A stretch of DNA of 18,023 nt, from contig JBMOLC010000014.1 of assembly GCA_049324215.1 (NCBI GenBank), positions 1 to 18,023 on the forward strand, read 5' to 3'. Source of the DNA: JBMOLC01 sp049324215. Its GTDB lineage: Bacteria > Patescibacteriota > Microgenomatia > UBA8517. The position numbers and the translations under genes are program-made. This document shows, piece by piece, positions 12,946 to 18,023 of this stretch. The stretch's first letter is position 1; every line of letters starts with the position of its first letter. A model generated the notes under the pieces. It searched no databases. It had not been told where the DNA came from and saw nothing but the letters and a program-made list of their open reading frames with translations.

Positions 12946-13571
12946 CTTGAAACAAATTTATTATTTTTTATTGTGAAACGCAATTCCCAACCTGCAGCCT
13001 TGGCGATTCCTATTCTTTTTGAAGTTTCTATTTCAAATTCGCCTTTGTCGATTGGTTCTGCGATAAAAAGTGGTGAATTTTGGGAAGTTAAATCAGTCCC
13101 ATATAGACTTAAGTCTATATCAAAAGCCTGGCATAATTTCCCCGGTCCGTTAGCTATATCGACATCTTTTATGACTCTCCCGCCTCTGAGTTTTCTCATT
13201 TCACCGATTCCGATTATTGGTTCAATGGCACGAATAAGTACACAGCCAGGGCTGTCTTTTTCTTCTGCTACCGCATTGAGACAATAATAACCACGGATCT
13301 TGAAAATGTAGGCATGGCCTGGTTCTCCATAAAGAATTTTTGTCCTTTCGGTTCGGCCCGCAAAGGCATGTGCCGCAGGGTCCTGCTCTCCTAAATATGC
13401 CTCTACCTCTACCAATTTCCCAGCTATAATTTCATCTCTCCTGCTCCTCACAAGAATCTTTCCAAGCAAATCTCTGGCCACTTCTACAGCCTTTCTGTCA
13501 AAGAAGTCTCTATCCAAAACTCGATAACCTAAATCTTTGAGTGATAACGAAAGAGGATTTTCTGTCATCAT
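12942..13571 (-). CDS. mpg: 3-methyladenine DNA glycosylase (AAG/Mpg family)
   Basis: 209 residues, the usual length of bacterial Mpg (PF02245). It excises alkylated and deaminated purines such as 3-methyladenine and hypoxanthine. Signatures: DRDFFDRKAVEVARDLLGK, the catalytic Glu in LVEVEAYLGEQDPAAHAF, GRTERTKILYGEPGHAYIF, YYCLNAV, VLIRAIEP, NGPGKLCQAF and SKRIGIAKA. The start at tandem ATGATG uses 13571. It forms a two-gene operon with rdgB: one enzyme removes deaminated purines from DNA, the other from the nucleotide pool. A small inverted repeat TTGCTA/TAGCAA (13577-13591) sits just before the start and could be an operator. Confidence 0.95.
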   Translation of the reverse strand: MMTENPLSLSLKDLGYRVLDRDFFDRKAVEVARDLLGKILVRSRRDEIIAGKLVEVEAYLGEQDPAAHAFAGRTERTKILYGEPGHAYIFKIRGYYCLNAVAEEKDSPGCVLIRAIEPIIGIGEMRKLRGGRVIKDVDIANGPGKLCQAFDIDLSLYGTDLTSQNSPLFIAEPIDKGEFEIETSKRIGIAKAAGWELRFTIKNNKFVSR

Positions 13572-13640
13572 GATTTTTGCTATTTTAGCAATTTAAAACT
13601 TGCATTTCACCTACTATGATATAAAGTTAAGACCATAGAA

Positions 13641-13665
13641 AATTTTTGCGTTTTTATTTTTTTCC
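13641..13665 (-). repeat. AT-rich inverted repeat, left arm
   Basis: Read on the minus strand GGAAAAAAATAAAAACGC then AAAAATT. Matches 13896-13918 on plus except for two extra As. The arms enclose the internal attP-like junction. Confidence 0.8.
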
Positions 13666-13686
13666 TTTAATTAAGAATCAAAGGAT

Positions 13687-13702
13687 TTCGAGCCAACTTT
13701 TC
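13687..13702 (-). repeat. 16-base copy of recombinase 3' coding sequence
   Basis: Minus strand GAAAAGTTGGCTCGAA is identical to recombinase bases 15318-15333 and abuts exactly the 88-bp repeat at 13703. The left repeat copy is abutted by a different recombinase fragment. Confidence 0.8.
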
Positions 13703-13790
13703 GCGAAGGCGAGCGAAGCGAGCCTGAGCTAGCACAATACATCAACATTTTTTTTGGAAATGCGTTCGAATTTTCGCATACAAAGAGCAC
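13703..13790 (-). repeat. 88-bp inverted repeat, right copy (P' arm of internal attP-like junction)
   Basis: Reverse complement of 9959-10046 with two mismatches. On the minus strand it follows TACTTGTGC directly and so forms the P' side of an unrecombined-looking attachment site. Confidence 0.85.
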
Positions 13791-13798
13791 AAGTACGC
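13782..13798 (-). other. Candidate attP core region
   Basis: Minus strand TACTTGTGCTCTTTGTA. Its left part is shared with the island right end (15434-15442) and its right part with the island left end (from 9959). GTGC is common to all three. Confidence 0.55.
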
Positions 13799-13809
13799 AT
13801 GAGTAGCGA

Positions 13810-13875
13810 TTTTGCTGTCTGCGGGTACGGGCGCAACCAACAAATCGTACGGAGAATTCGGGCAAAATTTCAGCC
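13810..13875 (-). repeat. 66-bp inverted copy of the recombinase 3' end (P arm)
   Basis: Identical at all 66 positions, in inverse orientation, to 15354-15419. Followed on the minus strand by 14 divergent bases and the shared TACTTGTGC, the same spacing as at the right island end. Confidence 0.9.
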
Positions 13876-13895
13876 TTTTATTTAGAAAAGATATA

Positions 13896-13918
13896 GGAAA
13901 AATAAAAACGCAAAAATT
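13896..13918 (+). repeat. AT-rich inverted repeat, right arm
   Basis: GGAAAAATAAAAACGC followed by AAAAATT, inverse of 13641-13665. AAAAAACGCAAAAATT recurs at the very end of the window. Confidence 0.8.
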
Positions 13919-13938
13919 ATCAAAGTAAACACTTTGAT
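13919..13938. promoter_or_regulatory. Perfect palindrome before the recombinase gene
   Basis: ATCAAAGT-AAAC-ACTTTGAT, an 8-base stem ending 13 bases before ATG 13952. Candidate operator for control of the recombinase; no clear -35/-10 pair was found around it. Confidence 0.5.
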
Positions 13939-13951
13939 TGATTAAACTGCC

Positions 13952-15544
13952 ATGAAATACATAGGTTACTGCCGGAAATCAACAGATGAGAAAGATAAAC
14001 AAATTCTTTCTATTGACCAACAAATTTCTGAGTTAAAGGACTTTGCTTCCAGAGAACATCTAGTAATTAGCGAGTTTTTGATCGAAAAACAGTCTGCTAA
14101 AATTCCTGGCCGTAAAGTATTTGGCAGTTTAATCAAGAGAATAGAACAGGGAGAAATTCAAGGAATCATTGCGTGGAACCCCGATCGTCTGGCCAGAAAT
14201 TCAATAGACGGAGGAAAGATTATTTACTTACTAGATCAAGGAAAGTTAAAAGACCTAAAGTTTCCAACTCACTGGTTCGATAATACTCCACAAGGTAAAT
14301 TCATGCTTAATATTGCCTTTGGGCAGAGCAAGTATTACGTTGATAATCTTTCCCAGAATGTAAAGCGTGGGATGCACTACAAGCTTAAATTAGGCATTTG
14401 GCCAACGATGGCTCCATTTGGATACTTAAATGACAAAAATGAGAGAAACATAAAAGTTGATCCAACAATCTCCAAGTTGATCAAAAAATCTTTTGACAAG
14501 TTCTGTAGTGGTGAATTCTCTCAGCCAAAACAAGTTCAGGATTTCTTTTCAAGTCATGGTGTTTTAGGAAGACTTGGAAAACCCATTAGGCTTTCTAAAA
14601 TTAAAAAGATGTTAACTAATCCTTTCTACTACGGCTTAATGAAGTGTGGAGATGAAGTTGTAATGGGAAAGCATACTAAACTCGTATCTAAAAAGGCATT
14701 TGATAAAGTTCAAGAAATCCTGAACAGAAGATATACCAAACAAAATCACAAGCATGAATTTCCCTTTACAGGATTTATTAAGTGTGAGAGCTGTGGTTGT
14801 TCCATTACTGCAGAAAAGCATTTCAAGAATTACAAAAGCACAAGAGGTTTGGTTGAATATCAATATTATCGTTGCACTAAAAAGAAAGGAATATGTTCTA
14901 ACATTCCAATTCCTGCTCCTAACCTTGAATCTCAACTTAGGGATATTGTTGGTAAATTTAGCCTAAAAGAGTTATACGTCAACAAACTTCTTGAAATGCT
15001 TGAGAAAGATAAGATAAAGCAAAAGAAGTTCGCTAAAAGCGAACTAACCAAGCTTTCTTTTTCTTTGAATGATTTAGAGAAAAAGTTAGATAAACTTCTA
15101 GATGCTTACCTAGAAGAAGTTATTGATACTGACAACTACCAGAAAAAGAAAGCAGAAATAGTTGGAACAATCGCTTTACTTAAAGAGAAAATTCTCGAAG
15201 TTAAGTCAAAAGGTGCTAGTTGGATTGAACCTATGGAAGAATTTCTGAATGAGGCGAAAACAGGGGCAAAAATTGCGCGCGAAAATGAAAACAGCCATTT
15301 GTTGTCACAAATGGCAAGAAAAGTTGGCTCGAACTATACGCTTTTCAATAAACGGCTGAAATTTTGCCCGAATTCTCCGTACGATTTGTTGGTTGCGCCC
15401 GTACCCGCAGACAGCAAAACTGCGATCACTCCCTACTTGTGCGGGAGACAGGACTTGAACCTGCACGCCTTACGGCACAGCCTCCTCAAGACTGCGTGTA
15501 TACCAGTTTCACCACTCCCGCTCGGTGCAGATGGGAGGATTTGA
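13952..15544 (+). CDS. Large serine recombinase (integrase of the island)
   Basis: 530 residues in the integrated state. Resolvase domain first: YCRKSTDEKD with the catalytic Ser10, IIAWNPDRLARNSIDGG with the conserved Arg residues. Then the Recombinase domain (PF07508; MAPFGYLNDK, LTNPFYYGLM), a zinc ribbon (IKCESCGCSITAEKHF ... YYRCTKKKGICSN, four Cys), and a Lys/Glu-rich coiled coil (about residues 350-430). Large serine integrases join attP and attB without a high-energy cofactor. The natural end of the family is near YDLLV; from YLC on (15434) the frame runs through the att core into antisense tRNA-Leu(GAG) and tRNA-Leu(CAG) sequence before stopping at TGA 15542. A 9-bp-stem hairpin (15294-15315) lies in the coding region. 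Confidence 0.95.
   Translation: MKYIGYCRKSTDEKDKQILSIDQQISELKDFASREHLVISEFLIEKQSAKIPGRKVFGSLIKRIEQGEIQGIIAWNPDRLARNSIDGGKIIYLLDQGKLKDLKFPTHWFDNTPQGKFMLNIAFGQSKYYVDNLSQNVKRGMHYKLKLGIWPTMAPFGYLNDKNERNIKVDPTISKLIKKSFDKFCSGEFSQPKQVQDFFSSHGVLGRLGKPIRLSKIKKMLTNPFYYGLMKCGDEVVMGKHTKLVSKKAFDKVQEILNRRYTKQNHKHEFPFTGFIKCESCGCSITAEKHFKNYKSTRGLVEYQYYRCTKKKGICSNIPIPAPNLESQLRDIVGKFSLKELYVNKLLEMLEKDKIKQKKFAKSELTKLSFSLNDLEKKLDKLLDAYLEEVIDTDNYQKKKAEIVGTIALLKEKILEVKSKGASWIEPMEEFLNEAKTGAKIARENENSHLLSQMARKVGSNYTLFNKRLKFCPNSPYDLLVAPVPADSKTAITPYLCGRQDLNLHALRHSLLKTACIPVSPLPLGADGRI
15354..15419 (+). repeat. Recombinase 3' end, P arm at the island right end
   Basis: 66 bases identical to the reverse complement of 13810-13875. 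Encodes the last normal residues of the recombinase, LKFCPNSPYDLLV and onward. Confidence 0.9.
15440..15521 (-). tRNA. tRNA-Leu(GAG)
   Basis: Acceptor GCGGGAG/CTCCCGC with A73, anticodon arm CAGTC-TTGAGGA-GGCTG, long variable arm TGCCGTAAGGCGT. Its 3' end (A73 at 15440) is part of the island attachment core TTGTGC. The antisense strand is read by the 3' end of the recombinase ORF. Confidence 0.95.
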
Positions 15545-15609
15545 ACCTCCACGAGCGTAATGCTCACAGCGCCCTGAACGCTGCGCGTCTACCGTTCCGC
15601 CACATCTGC
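15526..15609 (-). tRNA. tRNA-Leu(CAG)
   Basis: Acceptor GCAGATG/CATCTGC with A73, anticodon arm CAGCG-TTCAGGG-CGCTG, long variable arm TGAGCATTACGCTCG. First gene of the split tRNA operon, 4 bases before tRNA-Leu(GAG). Confidence 0.95.
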
Positions 15610-15619
15610 AAGTGTCCAT

Positions 15620-15625
15620 ATTATA
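15620..15625 (-). promoter_or_regulatory. -10 box of the split tRNA operon
   Basis: Minus strand TATAAT (15625-15620), 10 bases before tRNA-Leu(CAG). Before island insertion it could have driven the whole Leu-Leu-Val-Phe-Gly-Arg-Lys array. Confidence 0.6.
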
Positions 15626-15726
15626 CCAAAGAAGAAGTCTCTTGGAAAACATTTTTAGCCTCGATGACTTGACACCAGTACTTTTTCTGTGTCATCCTTT
15701 CCTATAGGCAGTGTTCTGCCTTCACT

Positions 15727-16356
15727 ATGAACACTACGGAAAGTGCCTCTGAATTTTCATTTTGGAAGAACCTGATTCTCGTCACCTTTTTCTTCACCTT
15801 GACTCCGATTGCCCTGGGGGCAAGTCTATTCTCTCTGGTTTCTTTAACCACATATAACGCGCGGGAAGCGGAAAGAACCAAAGAGGAAGTAACCACCTAT
15901 CACAAATCCGGCGCCAGGGTTTTTGCTTCCCTCCCTACCGACTTACCCAGCGTTGATGGCTATATCACCTCAACCGACGCCAGAGCCGAGCTGGTCAGAC
16001 AATACCTGGCGTACTGGGGCTCTCCCCTTGAGCCCTGCGCCAACTTAATTGTCGAAACTGCTGACAAATACGGCCTTGATTATCGACTCACGACGGCAAT
16101 TGCCCAAAAAGAGTCAAACCTTTGTAAAATAATTCCTCCTGGAAGCTACAATTGTTGGGGTTGGGGAATCCACAGTGAAGGTACTTTAGGCTTTAGCTCT
16201 TTTGCAGAGGGAATAGAAGTAGTCTCAAAGGGGCTAAGAGAGGAATATTTAGATAAAGGTTATACCACCATTGAAGAAATAATGTCCAAATATACCCCCC
16301 TTTCCAATGGCTCCTGGGCTCTCGGGGTCAGTCAATTCATGGCTGAGATGGAATAG
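15727..16356 (+). CDS. Membrane-anchored lysozyme/glucosaminidase-like peptidoglycan hydrolase
   Basis: 209 residues. One N-terminal membrane helix (about residues 14-40), then an extracytoplasmic region. The C-terminal 110 residues form a lysozyme-like domain: LIVETADKYGLDYRLTTAIA, a likely catalytic Glu in QKESNLCK, NCWGWGIH (the N..G pattern of glucosaminidase/transglycosylase folds), then FAEGIEVVSKGLREEYLDKG and SWALGVSQFMAEM. Clearly related to 17270-17794. Probably cuts peptidoglycan for cell-wall turnover. A hairpin GGCAG-TGTT-CTGCC sits just before the ATG. The end of the gene lies in a perfect hairpin GAGATGG/CCATCTC (16345-16363) with the stop codon in the loop. Confidence 0.78.
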   Translation: MNTTESASEFSFWKNLILVTFFFTLTPIALGASLFSLVSLTTYNAREAERTKEEVTTYHKSGARVFASLPTDLPSVDGYITSTDARAELVRQYLAYWGSPLEPCANLIVETADKYGLDYRLTTAIAQKESNLCKIIPPGSYNCWGWGIHSEGTLGFSSFAEGIEVVSKGLREEYLDKGYTTIEEIMSKYTPLSNGSWALGVSQFMAEME

Positions 16357-16389
16357 CCATCTCGTGATACAATACTCTCTATCCTTTCG

Positions 16390-17145
16390 ATGGCTGCGCA
16401 CTATGACACATACGACTATCCTTCTTACTGGATAGGCAGAGAGTACGAACACGAATCAGAAGTACTGGCACTCAAAGCCTTCTTACAAAAAATTCCCAAG
16501 ATAGACACAATCCTCGAGGTCGGCACCGGGTTTGGACGTCTGACTCCAGCCTACCTCTATCGGGCAAGAAGGATAATCCTGACCGACCCTTCGGCCAGGC
16601 TTTTGGGTTTAACCCGCGACAAATATGGAAATAAAAAGGGAGTAAAGATAATCCAGACTAAAGCCGAAAACTTGCCAGGCAAAATCCGCAAAGGCTCGGT
16701 TGACCTCATGATTATGGTCAGGGTGCTTCACCACCTCGAAGATCCTGACAATTTTTTCGACATTGCCCAGAGCCTCGTCAAAAAGGGAGGTTATTTAATT
16801 TTAGAATTTGCAAACAAAAAACACTTCAAGGCCGTATTAACCGAATTTGCGAGAGGAAATCTCACTTTTCCCTTGGACATCTTTCCCAAAGAAGTAAAGG
16901 GTTTTAAAAAAAGAAGAAGGGAGGCGATTCCTTTCTTGAATTTCCACCCTGACAGCATTAGAGAAAGACTTAAAGAAGCGGGTTTTCGCATCAAAGAAGG
17001 GAGGTCAGTCTCCAATATCCGCTCGCCTTTTATCAAAAAAATTCTTCCGACCGAGATCCTTCTATCTCTTGAGGGTCTGCTGCAAAGACCTTTTTACTAT
17101 ATCAGTTTTGGTCCCTCGATATTTCTTCTGGTCCAGAAAACTTGA
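16390..17145 (+). CDS. Class I SAM-dependent methyltransferase
   Basis: 251 residues. Rossmann-type methyltransferase (Methyltransf_11-like): motif I ILEVGTGFGRLTP near residues 41-53 binds S-adenosylmethionine; ILTDPS gives the acidic residue after strand 2; ENLPGKIRKGSVDLMIMVRV leads to motif IV; HHLEDPDNFF and LVKKGGYLILEF follow. The C-terminal part (PEVKGFKKRRREAIPFLNF-like region to the end) is hydrophobic near SFGPSIFLLVQK. The methyl acceptor is unknown; its place between two wall hydrolase genes could hint at an envelope substrate but proves nothing. TACAAT (16368-16373) is a possible -10. The stop overlaps the TTGACA of the next promoter. Confidence 0.88.
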   Translation: MAAHYDTYDYPSYWIGREYEHESEVLALKAFLQKIPKIDTILEVGTGFGRLTPAYLYRARRIILTDPSARLLGLTRDKYGNKKGVKIIQTKAENLPGKIRKGSVDLMIMVRVLHHLEDPDNFFDIAQSLVKKGGYLILEFANKKHFKAVLTEFARGNLTFPLDIFPKEVKGFKKRRREAIPFLNFHPDSIRERLKEAGFRIKEGRSVSNIRSPFIKKILPTEILLSLEGLLQRPFYYISFGPSIFLLVQKT

Positions 17146-17170
17146 CAATCCGATAGTACTATGCTATAGT
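17142..17170 (+). promoter_or_regulatory. Promoter of the structured leader before the 17270 gene
   Basis: TTGACA (17142-17147), 17-base spacer, TATAGT (17165-17170). The -35 overlaps the stop codon of the methyltransferase gene. Start expected near 17177. Confidence 0.75.
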
Positions 17171-17176
17171 ACACGC

Positions 17177-17259
17177 TAGATCCCGAGGCAATCCCGATGT
17201 GATATCGGGAGAGCGTTGGAATTTTTCTTGAGGGTCGCCGAAAGGCGACCCTCTTTTTT
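17177..17259 (+). ncRNA. Short structured leader or small RNA with terminator
   Basis: About 80 bases between a near-consensus promoter and a perfect terminator. TCCCGAT-GTGAT-ATCGGGA (17192-17210) forms a 7-base hairpin; an extra TCCCGA at 17181-17186 can pair with the same TCGGGA, allowing two alternative folds. It fits no riboswitch or sRNA family I know. It could be a terminated leader controlling the hydrolase at 17270 or an independent small RNA. Confidence 0.5.
17230..17259 (+). terminator. Perfect intrinsic terminator
   Basis: Stem GAGGGTCGCC (17230-17239), GAAA tetraloop, GGCGACCCTC (17244-17253), then TTTTTT (17254-17259). It ends 10 bases before the ATG at 17270, so mRNA for that gene must come by readthrough. 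Confidence 0.92.
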
Positions 17260-17269
17260 GGCGAATAAC

Positions 17270-17794
17270 ATGTTAAAAATAATCATAATTTTGGTAATTT
17301 CCATCTCAAGCTTTTTCCTTAGCGCCAAGACAGTTTTGGCGGATTCCCGCGTTGCCGCAACTTCTGCCCAACTCAAAAAGACTACACGTCAAAACGACTA
17401 CAGGGTTAGAATTTTAAGGACGTATTTATCCCAGCATAAATCTCCTTTGGTAGATTATGCCGAAACATTCGTCTTTTATGCCGATAAATACAATCTCGAC
17501 TGGAGACTCGTTCCTGCCATAACCGGCGTTGAATCCACTTTTGGAAAAAGAATACCCAGAAATTCTTACAATGCCTACGGCTGGGCAAACGGGGCCTATA
17601 ATTTCAAATCTTGGGAGGACTCGATTGAAATAGTGACTCAAACCCTGAGAGAAAAATATATCGAGAAGGGTGCTCCCTCGATTGCAAAAATAGCCAGACG
17701 CTATGCTCCTCCCTCCTCAACCTGGGCCAAGAAGGTCAAATACTTGATGCGAAAAATCGAACCTCTGCCCGTCACCTTCACCCTGGAAGGGTAA
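17270..17794 (+). CDS. Secreted lysozyme/glucosaminidase-like protein
   Basis: 174 residues from ATG 17270. A typical signal peptide (MLKIIIILVISISSFFLSAK) ends near TVLADS. The mature protein has the same domain as 15727-16356: ADKYNLDWRLVPAITGVEST (likely catalytic Glu), RNSYNAYGWANG, WEDSIEIVTQTLREKYIEKG and STWAKKVKYLMRKIE. The frame is open upstream to 17216, but that part would translate the terminator hairpin, so 17270 is preferred. Probably a periplasmic or secreted peptidoglycan hydrolase. It lies behind a promoter-hairpin-terminator leader, suggesting regulated expression by antitermination or readthrough. Together with the anchored paralogue it brackets the methyltransferase gene. 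Confidence 0.8.
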   Translation: MLKIIIILVISISSFFLSAKTVLADSRVAATSAQLKKTTRQNDYRVRILRTYLSQHKSPLVDYAETFVFYADKYNLDWRLVPAITGVESTFGKRIPRNSYNAYGWANGAYNFKSWEDSIEIVTQTLREKYIEKGAPSIAKIARRYAPPSSTWAKKVKYLMRKIEPLPVTFTLEG

Positions 17795-17799
17795 CTTGG

Positions 17800-17805
17800 T
17801 ATAAT
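17800..17805 (+). promoter_or_regulatory. -10 box of tRNA-Leu(TAG)
   Basis: TATAAT ending 11 bases before the tRNA 5' end. Confidence 0.55.
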
Positions 17806-17816
17806 AGGTAGGTTAG

Positions 17817-17899
17817 GCCGAGGTGGCGGAATGGCAGACGCGCAGGATTTAGGATCCTGTGAGGTTATACTCGTGGGGGTTCGACTCCCTTCCTCGGCA
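17817..17899 (+). tRNA. tRNA-Leu(TAG)
   Basis: Acceptor GCCGAGG/CCTCGGC with A73, anticodon arm CAGGA-TTTAGGA-TCCTG, long variable arm TGAGGTTATACTCG, T loop TTCGACT. CCA not encoded. Confidence 0.95.
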
Positions 17900-18023
17900 C
17901 TGAGTAGGAATGAAGTTCGGATGGGGTGGCCGCCCGAATTCGGCCACGGTAAGATTGCACCGAATCAAAGCCCAAATTGGGAGTGAAGGAGATTTACCGG
18001 TAGATTGAAAAAACGCAAAAATT
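17900..18023. other. Unassigned end of window
   Basis: No recognised gene. A 32-codon open frame (ATG 17910 to TGA 18006, MKFGWGGRPNSATVRL...) is present without a clear ribosome-binding site. Stems GTGGCCG/CGGCCAC (loop CCCGAATT) and CCCAA/TTGGG suggest structure. The last bases, AAAAAACGCAAAAATT (18008-18023), repeat the AT-rich motif next to the recombinase. Confidence 0.4.

Larger units (their letters stand above)
9959..15442. mobile_element. Serine-recombinase genomic island inserted in a tRNA operon
   Basis: The segment lies between tRNA-Val(TAC) and tRNA-Leu(GAG), which face the same way and belong to compact arrays with 1-6 base spacers. Left end: GTGCTCTTTGTATGCG (from 9959). Right end: TACTTGTGC (15434-15442). 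An internal copy at 13782-13798 (minus strand) joins both halves as TACTTGTGCTCTTTGTATG, as expected for attP. Removing the island and keeping one GTGC core leaves tRNA-Leu and tRNA-Val 3 bases apart, matching the neighbouring spacing. Cargo: kinase, IS256 element with a broken gene, RdgB-like, Mpg-like and the recombinase. The exact crossover cannot be fixed beyond the shared GTGC. Confidence 0.7.

Noticed and set aside
13671..13865. Open frame sharing MPEFSVRFVGCARTRRQQN with another at 15364
   Set aside because: The shared peptide is only a shifted-frame reading of the duplicated recombinase 3' end.
17177..17259. Known riboswitch classes (fluoride, guanidine, preQ1, c-di-GMP) for the leader
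   Set aside because: None of the conserved core motifs that I know could be matched.
1..18023. CRISPR array
   Set aside because: No regularly spaced short direct repeats were seen; the repeats present are tRNA similarity and the att-related inverted copies.

Overview
The window looks like a chromosomal segment of a Candidate Phyla Radiation (Patescibacteria) bacterium, perhaps Microgenomates-like. This is inference from gene content, not phylogeny. The pointers are small dense genes, many 4-helix or 6-helix membrane proteins, -10 boxes placed directly before start codons, a UvrC without its C-terminal helix-hairpin-helix domain, a DRG-type GTPase normally found in archaea and eukaryotes, and compact tRNA arrays. 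TAA, TAG and TGA all act as stops, so the code is standard.

Left part (1-9460). The end of uvrC is followed on the + strand by a holin-like membrane protein, SecG and a membrane-anchored family-5 solute-binding protein. A convergent membrane-anchored thermonuclease with an Excalibur domain and tRNA-His follow. Next is a probable single gene, split by an in-frame TAA, that ends in a C39-like cysteine peptidase domain. Then come a 6-helix MFS-like protein lying directly behind a Leu-Pro-Gly tRNA operon, a second 4-helix membrane protein, CTP synthase, tRNA-Arg(TCG) and a DRG-family GTPase.

Middle (9458-15609). A tRNA operon on the minus strand, Leu(CAG)-Leu(GAG)-//-Val-Phe-Gly-Arg-Lys, is split by a 5.5 kb island. 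The island carries a large serine recombinase, a thymidylate-kinase-like gene, an RdgB/HAM1-type pyrophosphatase overlapping a 3-methyladenine DNA glycosylase, and an IS256-family element that breaks a small gene. Its ends and an internal, inverted, unrecombined-looking junction allow attL, attR, attP and the original empty site to be read from the sequence. The att core lies in the recombinase reading frame, so integration should change the protein's C-terminus. At the far end of the tRNA operon a complete tRNA-Lys(CTT) gene sits inside the anticodon loop of a second tRNA-Lys-like gene.

Right part (15610-18023). Two related secreted or anchored lysozyme/glucosaminidase-like proteins flank a SAM methyltransferase. 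The second is preceded by a promoter, a short structured leader and a perfect intrinsic terminator. The window ends with tRNA-Leu(TAG) and about 120 bases with no recognisable gene, whose last 16 bases repeat an AT-rich motif also found beside the recombinase.
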